A DNA stretch of 16,011 nucleotides from Bacteroidota bacterium (GCA_023392185.1 JAEVZP010000018.1:1-16011), one strand, 5' to 3'; shown: positions 1-6,380, counted from the first letter of the stretch. Translations and numbers: made by a program. The notes: generated from the sequence alone by a model not told the origin.

Positions 1-174
1 GGTCAGCACTTTGTACTCGGCTTTGAGGAAGGCCATCGCGCCTTCGGCGATGTAGCGGGAAATTTCCCGCATGCGGTCGTTACCGGCCGGTTGCGCGCTC
101 ACCCAGTTGCCCCGCAGCGCCGTAAACAGCAGGGCCAGCAGACCGAAGAGAGGTACGAGATAAAAGAGGGTCAT
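1..174 (-). CDS. hppA: Membrane-bound ion-pumping pyrophosphatase, N-terminal 58 residues (partial)
   Basis: The gene runs off the left edge; only the first 58 codons are present. The ATG at 174-172 is the first start after an in-frame TAA at 204-202. The protein opens with a hydrophobic segment (about residues 4-20, LFYLVPLFGLLALLFTAL), followed by a loop and the stretch MREISRYIAEGAMAFLKAEY (residues 35-54). That stretch is the conserved start of the second region of H+/Na+-translocating membrane pyrophosphatases, which hydrolyse PPi in the cytoplasmic membrane and pump H+ or Na+. The family is usually about 700-800 residues, so most of it lies outside. Proton versus sodium type and potassium dependence cannot be told from this part. 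It is divergent from the DUF937 gene, with 166 nt between them and no clear promoter box on either strand. Confidence 0.9.
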   Translation of the reverse strand, partial: MTLFYLVPLFGLLALLFTALRGNWVSAQPAGNDRMREISRYIAEGAMAFLKAEYKVLT

Positions 175-340
175 AAAAACTTTAAGAAATGAAAGAAGGC
201 CTTAAATATAGCAGGCAGAACGGGAAAAAACTGAAAAGCTTTGCCCTCGCTGACTGGTGCGGCCGGGAAGGCGCGTTTCTTTCTATAAAAAAGTAATGGT
301 ATTGTTTTTATTTGTATAAGTCCTCAAAAGAAATGTTCTC

Positions 341-802
341 ATGCGACAAGACCACCTTTTTGAAGAAACGCTCGCGCTTTTCACGCCCGAAACCATAAAG
401 CAGGCTGCATCTATGCTGGGGGAGGCGCCCGAAGCAATCCAATATGCCCTTAGCGGGATTGTGCCTTACCTGCTGGAAGCGGCAAAAGACAATTCTGACA
501 GCACAGAGCTGGCCAGCCTTACGACCCGCTACAGCGATGACGCGGCCTACAGCGATCCGGGTGAATTGCTGCGTAGCGAAGACTACCACGAGTGGATAGC
601 AGACAACGACGATCTGGTTCGCACGGTGTTGGGCGGCAATGAAGGGGCCGTTATCGACGATATTGCCCATAAAAGCGGATTGTCCCGCGACGCCACCCGG
701 CAGCTGACCCTCACCGCCATTCCGGCGGTGCTGGGCATGATCGGCCGGGCCTTCCGCCCCGGTGCGATTCCGGGCAGTGGCCTGCCGCCTTATTTTGTGT
801 AA
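341..802 (+). CDS. DUF937 family protein
   Basis: A 153-residue soluble protein. Residues about 14-50 (TPETIKQAASMLGEAPEAIQ, then GIVPYLLEAAKD) and 105-137 (IAHKSGLSRDATRQLTLTAI, then PAVLGMIGRAF) match the two helical repeats typical of DUF937 proteins: an 'xxAxxLGxxxxxxxxALxxxxPxLL' pattern and a second 'SGLS...PxxLGxxG' pattern. The function of the family is not established. No signal peptide or membrane span is visible, although the C-terminal tail is Gly/Pro rich. The ATG at 341 gives an intact family-length product. It is convergent with recN; the 65 nt between the stops hold the recN terminator. A long antisense open frame over the gene looks like a composition shadow. Family assignment is moderately sure, function unknown. 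Confidence 0.75.
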   Translation: MRQDHLFEETLALFTPETIKQAASMLGEAPEAIQYALSGIVPYLLEAAKDNSDSTELASLTTRYSDDAAYSDPGELLRSEDYHEWIADNDDLVRTVLGGNEGAVIDDIAHKSGLSRDATRQLTLTAIPAVLGMIGRAFRPGAIPGSGLPPYFV

Positions 803-809
803 GCAGGGC

Positions 810-843
810 AAAAAAATCCCGGAAATACAACCTGTTTTTCCGG
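810..843 (-). terminator. Rho-independent terminator of recN
   Basis: Read on the minus strand just after the recN stop, CCGGAAA (843-837) pairs perfectly with TTTCCGG (825-819) across an 11-nt loop and is followed, after GA, by seven T residues (816-810). The T-tract lies on the minus side only, so it fits recN and not the convergent DUF937 gene. The upstream arm is part of a TTTCCGGAAA palindrome. Confidence 0.75.
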
Positions 844-867
844 AAATCGTAGCGGATTGGAAGCGGT

Positions 868-2538
868 TTATACACTCTCCACCAGCTCCCGCGCGTTTTC
901 CAAAGCGGCCGCGCTCGGCGCTTCGCCGCCAATCATCCGGGCAATGGCCGAGACGCGTTCCTGCGGCTCCAGGACCCGGATTTTGGTTTGGATGCGCTCG
1001 CCGCCATCGGCCTCTTTATATACAAAATAGTGGCGGTCGCCACGGGCCGCTACCTGCGGCTGGTGTGTAATGCAAATCACCTGATGGTAGTCGGCGAGGT
1101 CCTTGAGCAGCAAGCTTACCTGCCGCGCCGCCTCGCCGGAAATCCCGGTGTCCACTTCGTCAAAAATCAGGGTCGGCAGGTGCATCGCGCGGGCCGTGAG
1201 GCTTTTAATGCACAGCATAATGCGGGCCATCTCCCCGCCGGAGGCCGCTTTCTGCACCGGGGCAAACCGCCCGCTTTTGTTGGCATCCAGCAACAGCATA
1301 ACGGCATCCATGCCCAGGGCCTGCGGCTCTTTCAGCGGGGTAATCTGAATCTCGAACAAGGCATTCGGCATGCCGACGAGGCCCAGCAACTCGGTGATTT
1401 TTCCGGAAATCTGCGGCGCAATCTTCTTCCGGGCGGCCGTCAGCTTCTCGCCGGTTTTAAGCATTTTAGTGCGGGCGGCTTCCACCTCTTTACGCCGCTT
1501 TTCGATGTTTTCGCTCAGGTCCAGCGAGGCTTGCAGATCTGTTTCCAGACTGTCGTGCAAGGCAATCAATTCCTCCGTAGTTGTAAGACTGTGTTTTTTC
1601 AGCAATTTATAGCCCAAATCGAAGCGCTCCTGCAGGCGGGCAGCTTCTGCCGGGTCGAGCGGCAGCGTGGCTTCCAGCCTTGCCAATTCGTCGGTCAGGT
1701 CGCGCAGTTCCACAAAGGCGGTATTCATCCGCTCCACCAGGGGATCCACCGCCGGAAAAATGGACGAAATGCCATTCAGCTGCTGCGACGTGCGCCGGAA
1801 TTCCTGCAACAAGGGCTGCTCGCCTTCGTCCAGCACATAAAGGCTGCTTTGCAACACGCTCAGAATTTTTTCGGTGTGCGACACCTGCCGGAGCTGCTGA
1901 TCGGCATCTTCAATTTCGCCGGACTGAAAGGCTGCCGCGTGCAACTCATCATACAGAAACTGCTTGTAGTCGGCTTCTTTCTGCCATTGCGCCTGCTGCT
2001 GCTCCAGAGCCTGAAGCGCTGCCACAGCTTTGCGGTATTGCTGCCAAGCCGCGCCATAATCGGCCCGCAGCGGAAAAGCGCCGGCCATGGCGTCGGTTAC
2101 GTCCAGCGCGAAGCGGTCGTCCTGTAGGGCCAGGTGGTCGAACTGCTGGTGCAGATCCACGAGCAGCGAGGTCAGTTCGTTGAGTACGGCCAGGTTTACC
2201 GGCGTGTCGTTCACAAAAGCACGGCTTTTGCCGGAGGCGGCAATTTCGCGGCGGATAATACACTTGCCGTCGGGCTCTTCGTCGAGCTCAGCGGCGCGCA
2301 GGGCCTCCGAAAAAGCGGTGTTTCCGGCGGCATCAAAAACAGCTTCGATGCTGCATTTCCGGTCTTTGTAAATCAGCATGGAAGTGTCGGCGCGCTCGCC
2401 CAGGATGAGGGACAAGGCACCCAGAATAATAGACTTTCCCGCACCGGTTTCGCCGGTTACGGTATTGAGATGGGCATCCGGCTCCAGGGTCAGCGACTCG
2501 ATGATGGCGTAGTTGCGGATATCCAGTTTTTGCAGCAT
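868..2538 (-). CDS. recN: DNA repair protein RecN
   Basis: RecN is an SMC-like ATPase acting in double-strand-break repair. The protein is 556 residues, the usual length. Walker A GETGAGKS is at residues 29-36, after the N-terminal LDIRNYAIIESL strand pattern. The ABC signature ASGGEMARI is at 432-440, Walker B TLIFDEVD at 456-463 and the H-loop THQPQVAA at 491-498. The middle (about 160-370) is charged, Gln/Glu/Leu-rich and fits the RecN coiled-coil arms; HQQFDHLALQD at about 130-140 replaces the GQH-type motif of proteobacterial RecN. The ATG at 2538-2536 is used because Walker A then falls at the normal distance. A TATCTTTG -7 box lies 25 nt upstream. It is transcribed alone, behind lrp in the same direction, with 178 nt between. 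Confidence 0.97.
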   Translation of the reverse strand: MLQKLDIRNYAIIESLTLEPDAHLNTVTGETGAGKSIILGALSLILGERADTSMLIYKDRKCSIEAVFDAAGNTAFSEALRAAELDEEPDGKCIIRREIAASGKSRAFVNDTPVNLAVLNELTSLLVDLHQQFDHLALQDDRFALDVTDAMAGAFPLRADYGAAWQQYRKAVAALQALEQQQAQWQKEADYKQFLYDELHAAAFQSGEIEDADQQLRQVSHTEKILSVLQSSLYVLDEGEQPLLQEFRRTSQQLNGISSIFPAVDPLVERMNTAFVELRDLTDELARLEATLPLDPAEAARLQERFDLGYKLLKKHSLTTTEELIALHDSLETDLQASLDLSENIEKRRKEVEAARTKMLKTGEKLTAARKKIAPQISGKITELLGLVGMPNALFEIQITPLKEPQALGMDAVMLLLDANKSGRFAPVQKAASGGEMARIMLCIKSLTARAMHLPTLIFDEVDTGISGEAARQVSLLLKDLADYHQVICITHQPQVAARGDRHYFVYKEADGGERIQTKIRVLEPQERVSAIARMIGGEAPSAAALENARELVESV

Positions 2539-2562
2539 CAGGAATGAATAAAAAACGACTCA

Positions 2563-2570
2563 CAAAGATA
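2563..2570 (-). promoter_or_regulatory. Bacteroidota-type -7 promoter box for recN
   Basis: The minus strand reads TATCTTTG at 2570-2563, a perfect match to the phylum's TAnnTTTG -7 element. Transcription would begin near 2558, giving a leader of about 20 nt before the recN ATG at 2538. No good TTG -33 element is visible at the expected spacing. Confidence 0.6.
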
Positions 2571-2589
2571 CCGCAGGAAGGGTTGGGAG

Positions 2590-2710
2590 CCGCCTTTGGC
2601 GGATGTTGGAACGCTTCGCCGTTGGAGCCTTCGGCGTTGGAAACGATTTTCTTTTTCTGTTGGACCTTGCGCTGCTTTAAGAAATTAAAACGGCGTAGCC
2701 TCCAACGGCG
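2590..2710. repeat. Cluster of short inverted repeats between lrp and recN
   Basis: The gap holds a 5-bp hairpin CCGCC-TTT-GGCGG (2590-2602). A longer-range inverted pair, CGCCGTTGGAGCC (2617-2629) and GCCTCCAACGGCG (2698-2710), pairs at 12 of 13 positions. The motif TTGGA recurs four times between 2605 and 2642 in imperfect 15-17 nt units ending in TTCGCC or TTCGGCG. No T-tract follows on the minus strand, so this is not a standard terminator for lrp. It may be a degenerate small interspersed repeat. Confidence 0.45.
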
Positions 2711-2716
2711 TCAGCT

Positions 2717-3202
2717 TTACAGCAGCCGGTAGCTTTGCTTAACCACGCCCATTACGAAAGTGCTTTGCACATTGCCCACATTGTCGATCGCGCTCAGTTC
2801 GTGGACGTGAAAGTGGTAGTAATCGTCCATATTGGCGCAGATGACCTTCAGCATAAAGTCGAAATTTCCGGAAATCGTCAGGCATTCCACCACGGCGTCC
2901 AGGGCTCCAATGGCTTTGATAAATTGCGTACCGGCTTTTTTGCTGTGCTGTTTCAGCGATACATAGCAAATCACCATCAGGCTCTTGCCGAGCTTGCGGG
3001 CGTCGAGCACGGCTGCATAGCTTTTAATCACGCCGGAAGCCTCCAGCCGCTTCAATCGTTCATGAACGGGCGTGGCGCTCAGATGCACTTTTTGGGCCAG
3101 CTCTTTCACCGAAATGCGGGCATTTCCTTCCAGGATACGCAGCAGGGCCAGATCGGTTGCATCGAGCGTAGGGTTTTCTACTACAGGAAGGGTCTTGGGC
3201 AT
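2717..3202 (-). CDS. Lrp/AsnC family transcriptional regulator
   Basis: A 161-residue protein with the standard two-domain layout. An N-terminal winged helix-turn-helix spans about residues 12-65: LDATDLALLRILEGNARISV, then KELAQKVHLSATPVHERLKR with the recognition helix near 42-55. A C-terminal RAM (amino-acid binding/oligomerisation) domain spans about 72-155 and contains the ISGNFDFMLKV strand at 110-120. Family members bind DNA as dimers to octamers and sense amino acids or related metabolites. The gene is divergent from ahcY with 151 nt between the start codons, so the regulator could control ahcY, itself, or both; that is inference from position. recN follows in the same direction but has its own -7 box. 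No promoter box was found for lrp. The specific ligand cannot be read from the sequence. Confidence 0.93.
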   Translation of the reverse strand: MPKTLPVVENPTLDATDLALLRILEGNARISVKELAQKVHLSATPVHERLKRLEASGVIKSYAAVLDARKLGKSLMVICYVSLKQHSKKAGTQFIKAIGALDAVVECLTISGNFDFMLKVICANMDDYYHFHVHELSAIDNVGNVQSTFVMGVVKQSYRLL

Positions 3203-3295
3203 GATTTTTCCGGAAATTTGTTCTGCAAAAGAACGCTTTTTAAGTATAAGATACTGTTTTTTTGCAGGGTTTTAGATGAATATCCTTTTGGTTGA

Positions 3296-3303
3296 TAAAT
3301 TTG
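3296..3303 (+). promoter_or_regulatory. -7 promoter box for ahcY
   Basis: TAAATTTG at 3296-3303 matches TAnnTTTG exactly. A weak TTTA at 3271-3274 is the only -33 candidate at the right distance. The predicted transcription start is near 3308. That lies downstream of the in-frame ATG at 3276, which therefore cannot be the ahcY start from this promoter and supports the ATG at 3354. Confidence 0.6.
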
Positions 3304-3311
3304 CATGTCCC

Positions 3312-3328
3312 TTTTGCGTTTCGCAAAA
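3312..3328 (+). other. Perfect hairpin at the predicted 5' end of ahcY mRNA
   Basis: TTTTGCG (3312-3318) and CGCAAAA (3322-3328) form a 7-bp perfect stem with a TTT loop. It starts only a few bases after the expected transcription start near 3308, within a leader of about 46 nt. It could protect the 5' end or tune expression. It is too small to be one of the known SAH or SAM riboswitches. Confidence 0.5.
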
Positions 3329-3353
3329 AAGAAAATCCAACCCAAAATCTGAG

Positions 3354-4682
3354 ATGAATATCCAAACCGAAAAAGGAATTGACTTCGCGCTGCCCTATAA
3401 AGTGCGCGATATTTCACTGGCCGAGTGGGGCCGCAAGGAAATCCGCCTCGCCGAAGCCGAAATGCCGGGCCTGATGGCGATCCGCGAAGAATACCGCGAA
3501 CAGCAGCCCCTTAAAGGTGCGCGCATTGCCGGTTGCCTTCACATGACGATTCAAACCGCCGTTTTAATTGAAACGCTGGTGGCGCTGGGCGCAGAAGTAA
3601 AGTGGTCTTCCTGCAATATTTTCTCGACGCAGGAGCAAGCTGCTGCTGCCATTGCCGCTGCCGGTATCGGCGTTTTTGCCTGGAAAGGACAAACGCAGGC
3701 CGAAGCCGACTGGTGCATTGAGCAAACGCTGTTTTTTGGCTCGGAAGACCGCCCGCTGAACATGATTCTGGACGACGGCGGCGACCTTACCAACATCGTT
3801 CTGGATAAATATCCGGAACTGGTGCAGCACGTGAAAGGCATTTCTGAAGAAACCACTACCGGCGTGCACCGCCTCTACGAGCGCATGCAGAAAGGCACGC
3901 TGCCCGTTCCGGCAATCAACGTCAACGACTCGGTGACGAAAAGCAAATTCGATAACAAATACGGTTGTAAGGAAAGCCTCGTCGATGCCATTCGTCGCGC
4001 GACGGATGTGATGATGGCCGGTAAAGTAGCTGTTGTGGGTGGCTACGGCGATGTAGGTAAAGGCTCTGCCGAAAGCCTGCGCGGCGCTGGCGCCCGTGTG
4101 ATCGTGACCGAAATCGACCCGATCTGCGCACTGCAGGCTGCTATGGACGGTTTTGAAGTAAAGAAAATGGCCGATGCCGTAAAAGAAGCCGACATCATCG
4201 TGACGGCTTCCGGCTGCCGCGACCTGATCACCGAGGAGCACTTCCGCGCCATGAAAGACAAGGCGATTGTGTGTAACATCGGTCACTTCGATATCGAGAT
4301 CGACATGGCGTGGCTGAACAACGCTTATGGTCATACCAAAGACACTATCAAGCCACAGGTAGACCTCTACAACATCGACGGCAACGATATTATCGTGCTG
4401 GCAGAAGGTCGTTTGGTGAACCTCGGTTGCGCGACCGGCCACCCGAGCTTTGTGATGAGTAACTCGTTTACCAACCAGACCCTGGCGCAGATCGAGCTGT
4501 GGACGCGTGGCGATAAGTACGAAAACAAAGTGTATGTGCTGCCGAAGCACCTCGATGAGAAAGTAGCCCGCCTGCACCTGTCTAAAATCGGTGTTGTGCT
4601 GGACGAACTGACGACTGCACAGTCCGAATACCTTGGTATCCCGAAAGATGGCCCATACAAAGCCGAGCACTACCGGTACTAA
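3354..4682 (+). CDS. ahcY: Adenosylhomocysteinase (S-adenosyl-L-homocysteine hydrolase)
   Basis: Hydrolyses S-adenosylhomocysteine to adenosine and homocysteine with tightly bound NAD, relieving product inhibition of methyltransferases and feeding the methionine cycle. The 442-residue product is of family length. SSCNIFSTQEQAAAAI (85-100) and EETTTGVHRLY (165-175) are substrate-site motifs. NDSVTKSKFDN (191-201) carries the conserved Lys/Asp pair, and GGYGDVGKG (229-237) is the NAD-binding Rossmann loop. The end, PYKAEHYRY, is the canonical C-terminus that reaches into the neighbouring subunit's NAD site. An in-frame ATG at 3276 would add 26 residues without family similarity and precedes the predicted transcription start, so the ATG at 3354 is preferred. 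Both ATGs share the context GATGAATATCC. It is a single-gene unit with its own terminator, divergent from lrp. Confidence 0.97.
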   Translation: MNIQTEKGIDFALPYKVRDISLAEWGRKEIRLAEAEMPGLMAIREEYREQQPLKGARIAGCLHMTIQTAVLIETLVALGAEVKWSSCNIFSTQEQAAAAIAAAGIGVFAWKGQTQAEADWCIEQTLFFGSEDRPLNMILDDGGDLTNIVLDKYPELVQHVKGISEETTTGVHRLYERMQKGTLPVPAINVNDSVTKSKFDNKYGCKESLVDAIRRATDVMMAGKVAVVGGYGDVGKGSAESLRGAGARVIVTEIDPICALQAAMDGFEVKKMADAVKEADIIVTASGCRDLITEEHFRAMKDKAIVCNIGHFDIEIDMAWLNNAYGHTKDTIKPQVDLYNIDGNDIIVLAEGRLVNLGCATGHPSFVMSNSFTNQTLAQIELWTRGDKYENKVYVLPKHLDEKVARLHLSKIGVVLDELTTAQSEYLGIPKDGPYKAEHYRY

Positions 4683-4683
4683 G

Positions 4684-4725
4684 AGACAAAAGACGCGAGA
4701 CAAAAGACAAAAGACAAAAGAGAAT
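4684..4725 (+). repeat. Heptamer tandem repeat directly after the ahcY stop
   Basis: Six 7-nt units begin one base after the TAA. Units 1, 3, 4 and 5 are AGACAAA; unit 2 is AGACGCG and unit 6 AGAGAAT. The array sits in the 3' untranslated region before the terminator. Such short arrays are prone to slippage and may vary in copy number between strains. Confidence 0.85.
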
Positions 4726-4734
4726 TTGTCCTGT

Positions 4735-4763
4735 AGAGACGCTCAAATTGGGCGTCTCTTTTT
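4735..4763 (+). terminator. Rho-independent terminator of ahcY
   Basis: AGAGACGC (4735-4742) pairs perfectly with GCGTCTCT (4752-4759) across a 9-nt loop, followed by TTTTTG. The GTAGAGACGC...GCGTCTCT core also resembles a GTAGAGACG palindrome that I recall as dispersed in several bacterial genomes, so the terminator may derive from an interspersed repeat. Confidence 0.85.
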
Positions 4764-4791
4764 GTGTCTGGGCCCTTCTGAGCCTGATTAT

Positions 4792-4876
4792 TTCCGGGAA
4801 ACCAATGGAAATGTGTATTTCGCTGGTTTCCGGTTGTGGGTTCCGGAAAGTAAAGGAAATGTGTATTTCGCTGGTT
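4792..4876 (+). repeat. Two-copy tandem repeat with operator-like core upstream of the thioredoxin lipoprotein
   Basis: Two units (4792-4828 and 4841-4876) share TTCCGG(G)AAA, a short variable spacer and then an identical 22-nt block (4807-4828 and 4855-4876; offset 48). Each block contains the inverted repeat GAAAT-GTGT-ATTTC (4808-4821 and 4856-4869). Position just upstream of a -7 box makes paired operator sites a reasonable guess. A degenerate interspersed repeat is the alternative. Confidence 0.7.
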
Positions 4877-4893
4877 GCGTTCCGGTGGAACGC
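4877..4893 (+). other. Perfect hairpin GCGTTCC-GGT-GGAACGC before the thioredoxin lipoprotein promoter
   Basis: A 7-bp perfect inverted repeat with a 3-nt loop directly follows the second tandem-repeat unit and ends 11 nt before the -7 box at 4905. It overlaps the place where a -33 element would be, so it is better explained as a protein-binding dyad than as an RNA structure. No T-tract follows. Confidence 0.6.
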
Positions 4894-4904
4894 TTTGTCG
4901 GTAG

Positions 4905-4912
4905 TACGTTTG
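4905..4912 (+). promoter_or_regulatory. -7 promoter box abutting the GTG start of the thioredoxin lipoprotein
   Basis: TACGTTTG at 4905-4912 matches TAnnTTTG. The expected transcription start is about 4-7 nt downstream, at or next to the GTG start codon (4917), which would give a leaderless mRNA. No convincing -33 TTG is seen at 19-21 nt spacing; the dyad at 4877-4893 occupies that place. Confidence 0.5.
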
Positions 4913-4916
4913 CAAA

Positions 4917-6071
4917 GTGAAAATACTACTACGTTTCAAAAGCGCGCTTGTGCTTCTGCTGACTGCTACGGTGCTTTATTCCTGCAAAGACAGCCAGACC
5001 GGCTTTCATATTATCGGTGATATTTCCGGCATGCCGGAGCAAACCGTTTTCCTGGAAGAAATCCGCATCGCCGGTGCGCAGGTGGTGGACAGCGCCCAAA
5101 GCAATGCTTCCGGCCATTTTGAGCTAAGCGGATCTGCCGCAGAACCCAGTCTCTATCGGGTGCGCATCGGCCGAAACGAAGACGCCTTTGCGCTTTTCTC
5201 TGTAGACAAAGGCAACTATACCCTGAAAGGTCCTTGGGGCCGCCCCGATTCCTTTGTGGCCGCCGGCAGTCCGGCTACCGCAAGCCTGCAATCTTTTATC
5301 TCCACCACCCGCGAGCACATCGTAAATTTCAACACGCTCGGCACCGTGATGGATCAGCTGAAGGCCGAAGGCAAGGACAGCCTCCTGGCGCAGGCGCAGG
5401 AAGACCTGATGGCCCGCAACGAAACTTTTACCAGCTATATTGAGCAGTATGCCGACACCACGAGGTATCTGCCCAACGCCGTCTTCGCAGCTGCCCTGCT
5501 CAATCCGGAGGTTTCTATGGATTACCTGCAGGCATTTGTAAACAACCTCGGCGCGCGCTTCCCGAAAGACGCCATTCTGGCCCGCGAGTTCACCATGCGG
5601 ATCAACAATATTACCGGCAACAATCAGGCGCAGGCCATTGCCGCTTCCGGACCAGCTGTTGGTACTATGGCTCCGGCCATTTCGGCGGCTACGCCCGAGG
5701 GCAAAGCCGTTTCGCTGGCTTCCTTTAAAGGGAAATATGTGCTGGTGGATTTCTGGGCTTCGTGGTGCACGCCGTGCCGCATCGAAAATCCCAATGTGGT
5801 AGCTGCCTATCAGCAGTTTAAAGACAAAAACTTCACGGTTCTGGGCGTTTCGCTGGATCAGAAAAAAGACAAGTGGCAGGAAGCCATTGCCAAAGACGGC
5901 CTGACCTGGACCCATATTTCCGACCTGGCCGGCTGGGAAAGCATTCCGGCGCGCGATTATGGCGTGCAAAGCATTCCGGCGAACTTCCTGGTAGATCCTT
6001 CCGGAAAAATCATTGCCCGCGACCTGCGCGGGCCGGAGCTGGCAAGCAAGCTGGCCGAGCTGGTGAAGTAG
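4917..6071 (+). CDS. Thioredoxin-like (TlpA/ResA family) lipoprotein with N-terminal DUF4369-like domain
   Basis: A 384-residue exported thiol-disulfide protein. The lipoprotein signal ends with LYSC, Cys23 being the lipidation site after a K2/R6/K8 n-region. Residues about 28-110 resemble DUF4369 (FHIIGDISGMPEQTVFLEEI and following), then a helical linker. A thioredoxin fold spans about 248-384 with WCTPC (Cys284/Cys287) and cis-proline Pro354 in SIPANFLVD. Such Bacteroidota proteins probably reduce or shuffle disulfides in periplasmic proteins, for example in cytochrome c maturation; the substrate is unknown. The GTG at 4917 is the only usable start: an in-frame TAG lies at 4902-4904, and later starts would lose the positive n-region. 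It appears monocistronic, with a -7 box directly before and a strong terminator after. Confidence 0.92.
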   Translation: MKILLRFKSALVLLLTATVLYSCKDSQTGFHIIGDISGMPEQTVFLEEIRIAGAQVVDSAQSNASGHFELSGSAAEPSLYRVRIGRNEDAFALFSVDKGNYTLKGPWGRPDSFVAAGSPATASLQSFISTTREHIVNFNTLGTVMDQLKAEGKDSLLAQAQEDLMARNETFTSYIEQYADTTRYLPNAVFAAALLNPEVSMDYLQAFVNNLGARFPKDAILAREFTMRINNITGNNQAQAIAASGPAVGTMAPAISAATPEGKAVSLASFKGKYVLVDFWASWCTPCRIENPNVVAAYQQFKDKNFTVLGVSLDQKKDKWQEAIAKDGLTWTHISDLAGWESIPARDYGVQSIPANFLVDPSGKIIARDLRGPELASKLAELVK

Positions 6072-6093
6072 AAAGCCTTCGGCATCAAAAACT

Positions 6094-6139
6094 AAAATTA
6101 AAAAGCCAGCGCCCTTTTGGACGCCGGCTTTTTAATTTT
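6094..6139 (+). terminator. Strong (bidirectional-type) terminator after the thioredoxin lipoprotein
   Basis: AAAATTAAAAAGCCAGCG (6094-6111) pairs with CGCCGGCTTTTTAATTTT (6122-6139) over 18 positions with one mismatch and a 10-nt loop. The GC core followed by TTTTTAATTTT gives a plus-strand terminator. The A-rich left arm makes it symmetrical and able to work for the minus strand too. Confidence 0.9.
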
Positions 6140-6222
6140 CCCCAAATTCCGGCCTTTAAAAGCGCTTCCGGTGTTGATGGGTCCTTTTCGCCTCTTTCAA
6201 CTCCTTTGTTTTGTTGGCGCGC

Positions 6223-6380
6223 TGTTTTGTCATTCCGCCGAAAAGCGGAATCCACCGGCCCTTCGCATTTAGTGCGCCTCCACTTTTTTGTTCACAATTT
6301 ATTTTGTCATTCCGCCGAAAGGCGGAATCCTGGCAGATGAGCTAATCATGAGACCCGCCTTTGGGTGGGGTGACAAAACA
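6223..6380. repeat. REP-like palindrome cluster (two direct and one inverted copy)
   Basis: This fills much of the 427-nt gene-free gap 6072-6498. Copy 1 (6225-6253) and copy 2 (6302-6330) begin TTTTGTCATTCCGCCGAAA and end GCGGAATCC, each forming a hairpin: ATTCCGC/GCGGAAT in copy 1 and ATTCCGCC-GAAA-GGCGGAAT in copy 2. Copy 3 (about 6351-6378, minus orientation) is a diverged relative, TTTTGTCACCCCACCCAAAG on the minus strand. The outer ends TGTTTTGTCATTCCGCC (6223-6239) and GGTGGGGTGACAAAACA (6364-6380) are a 17-nt inverted pair with only three G-T wobbles. The layout recalls REP/BIME elements mobilised by RAYT transposases; no transposase lies in the window. No coding signal was seen in the rest of the gap. 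Confidence 0.8.

Noticed and set aside
308..811. 167-codon minus-strand open frame over the DUF937 gene
   Set aside because: The plus-strand protein has the DUF937 helix pattern, while the minus product is Gln/Arg/Gly-rich without similarity; it would also run through the recN terminator region.
988..2127. 379-codon plus-strand open frame opposite recN, and similar minus-strand frames opposite ahcY (3564-4703) and the thioredoxin gene (5124-5969)
   Set aside because: The opposite strand in each case encodes a protein with intact catalytic motifs; the antisense frames have no recognisable domains and follow from codon bias.
3276..3353. Upstream ATG extending AhcY by 26 residues
   Set aside because: The extension has no family similarity, and the -7 box at 3296-3303 puts the transcript start downstream of that ATG.
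3304..3353. SAH or SAM riboswitch in the ahcY leader
   Set aside because: The leader is only about 46 nt with one 7-bp hairpin; the known SAH and SAM aptamers need more conserved pairing and nucleotides than are present.
6223..6380. CRISPR array
   Set aside because: Only three palindromic copies, unequal spacing, one inverted and diverged, no cas genes; better described as REP-like repeats.
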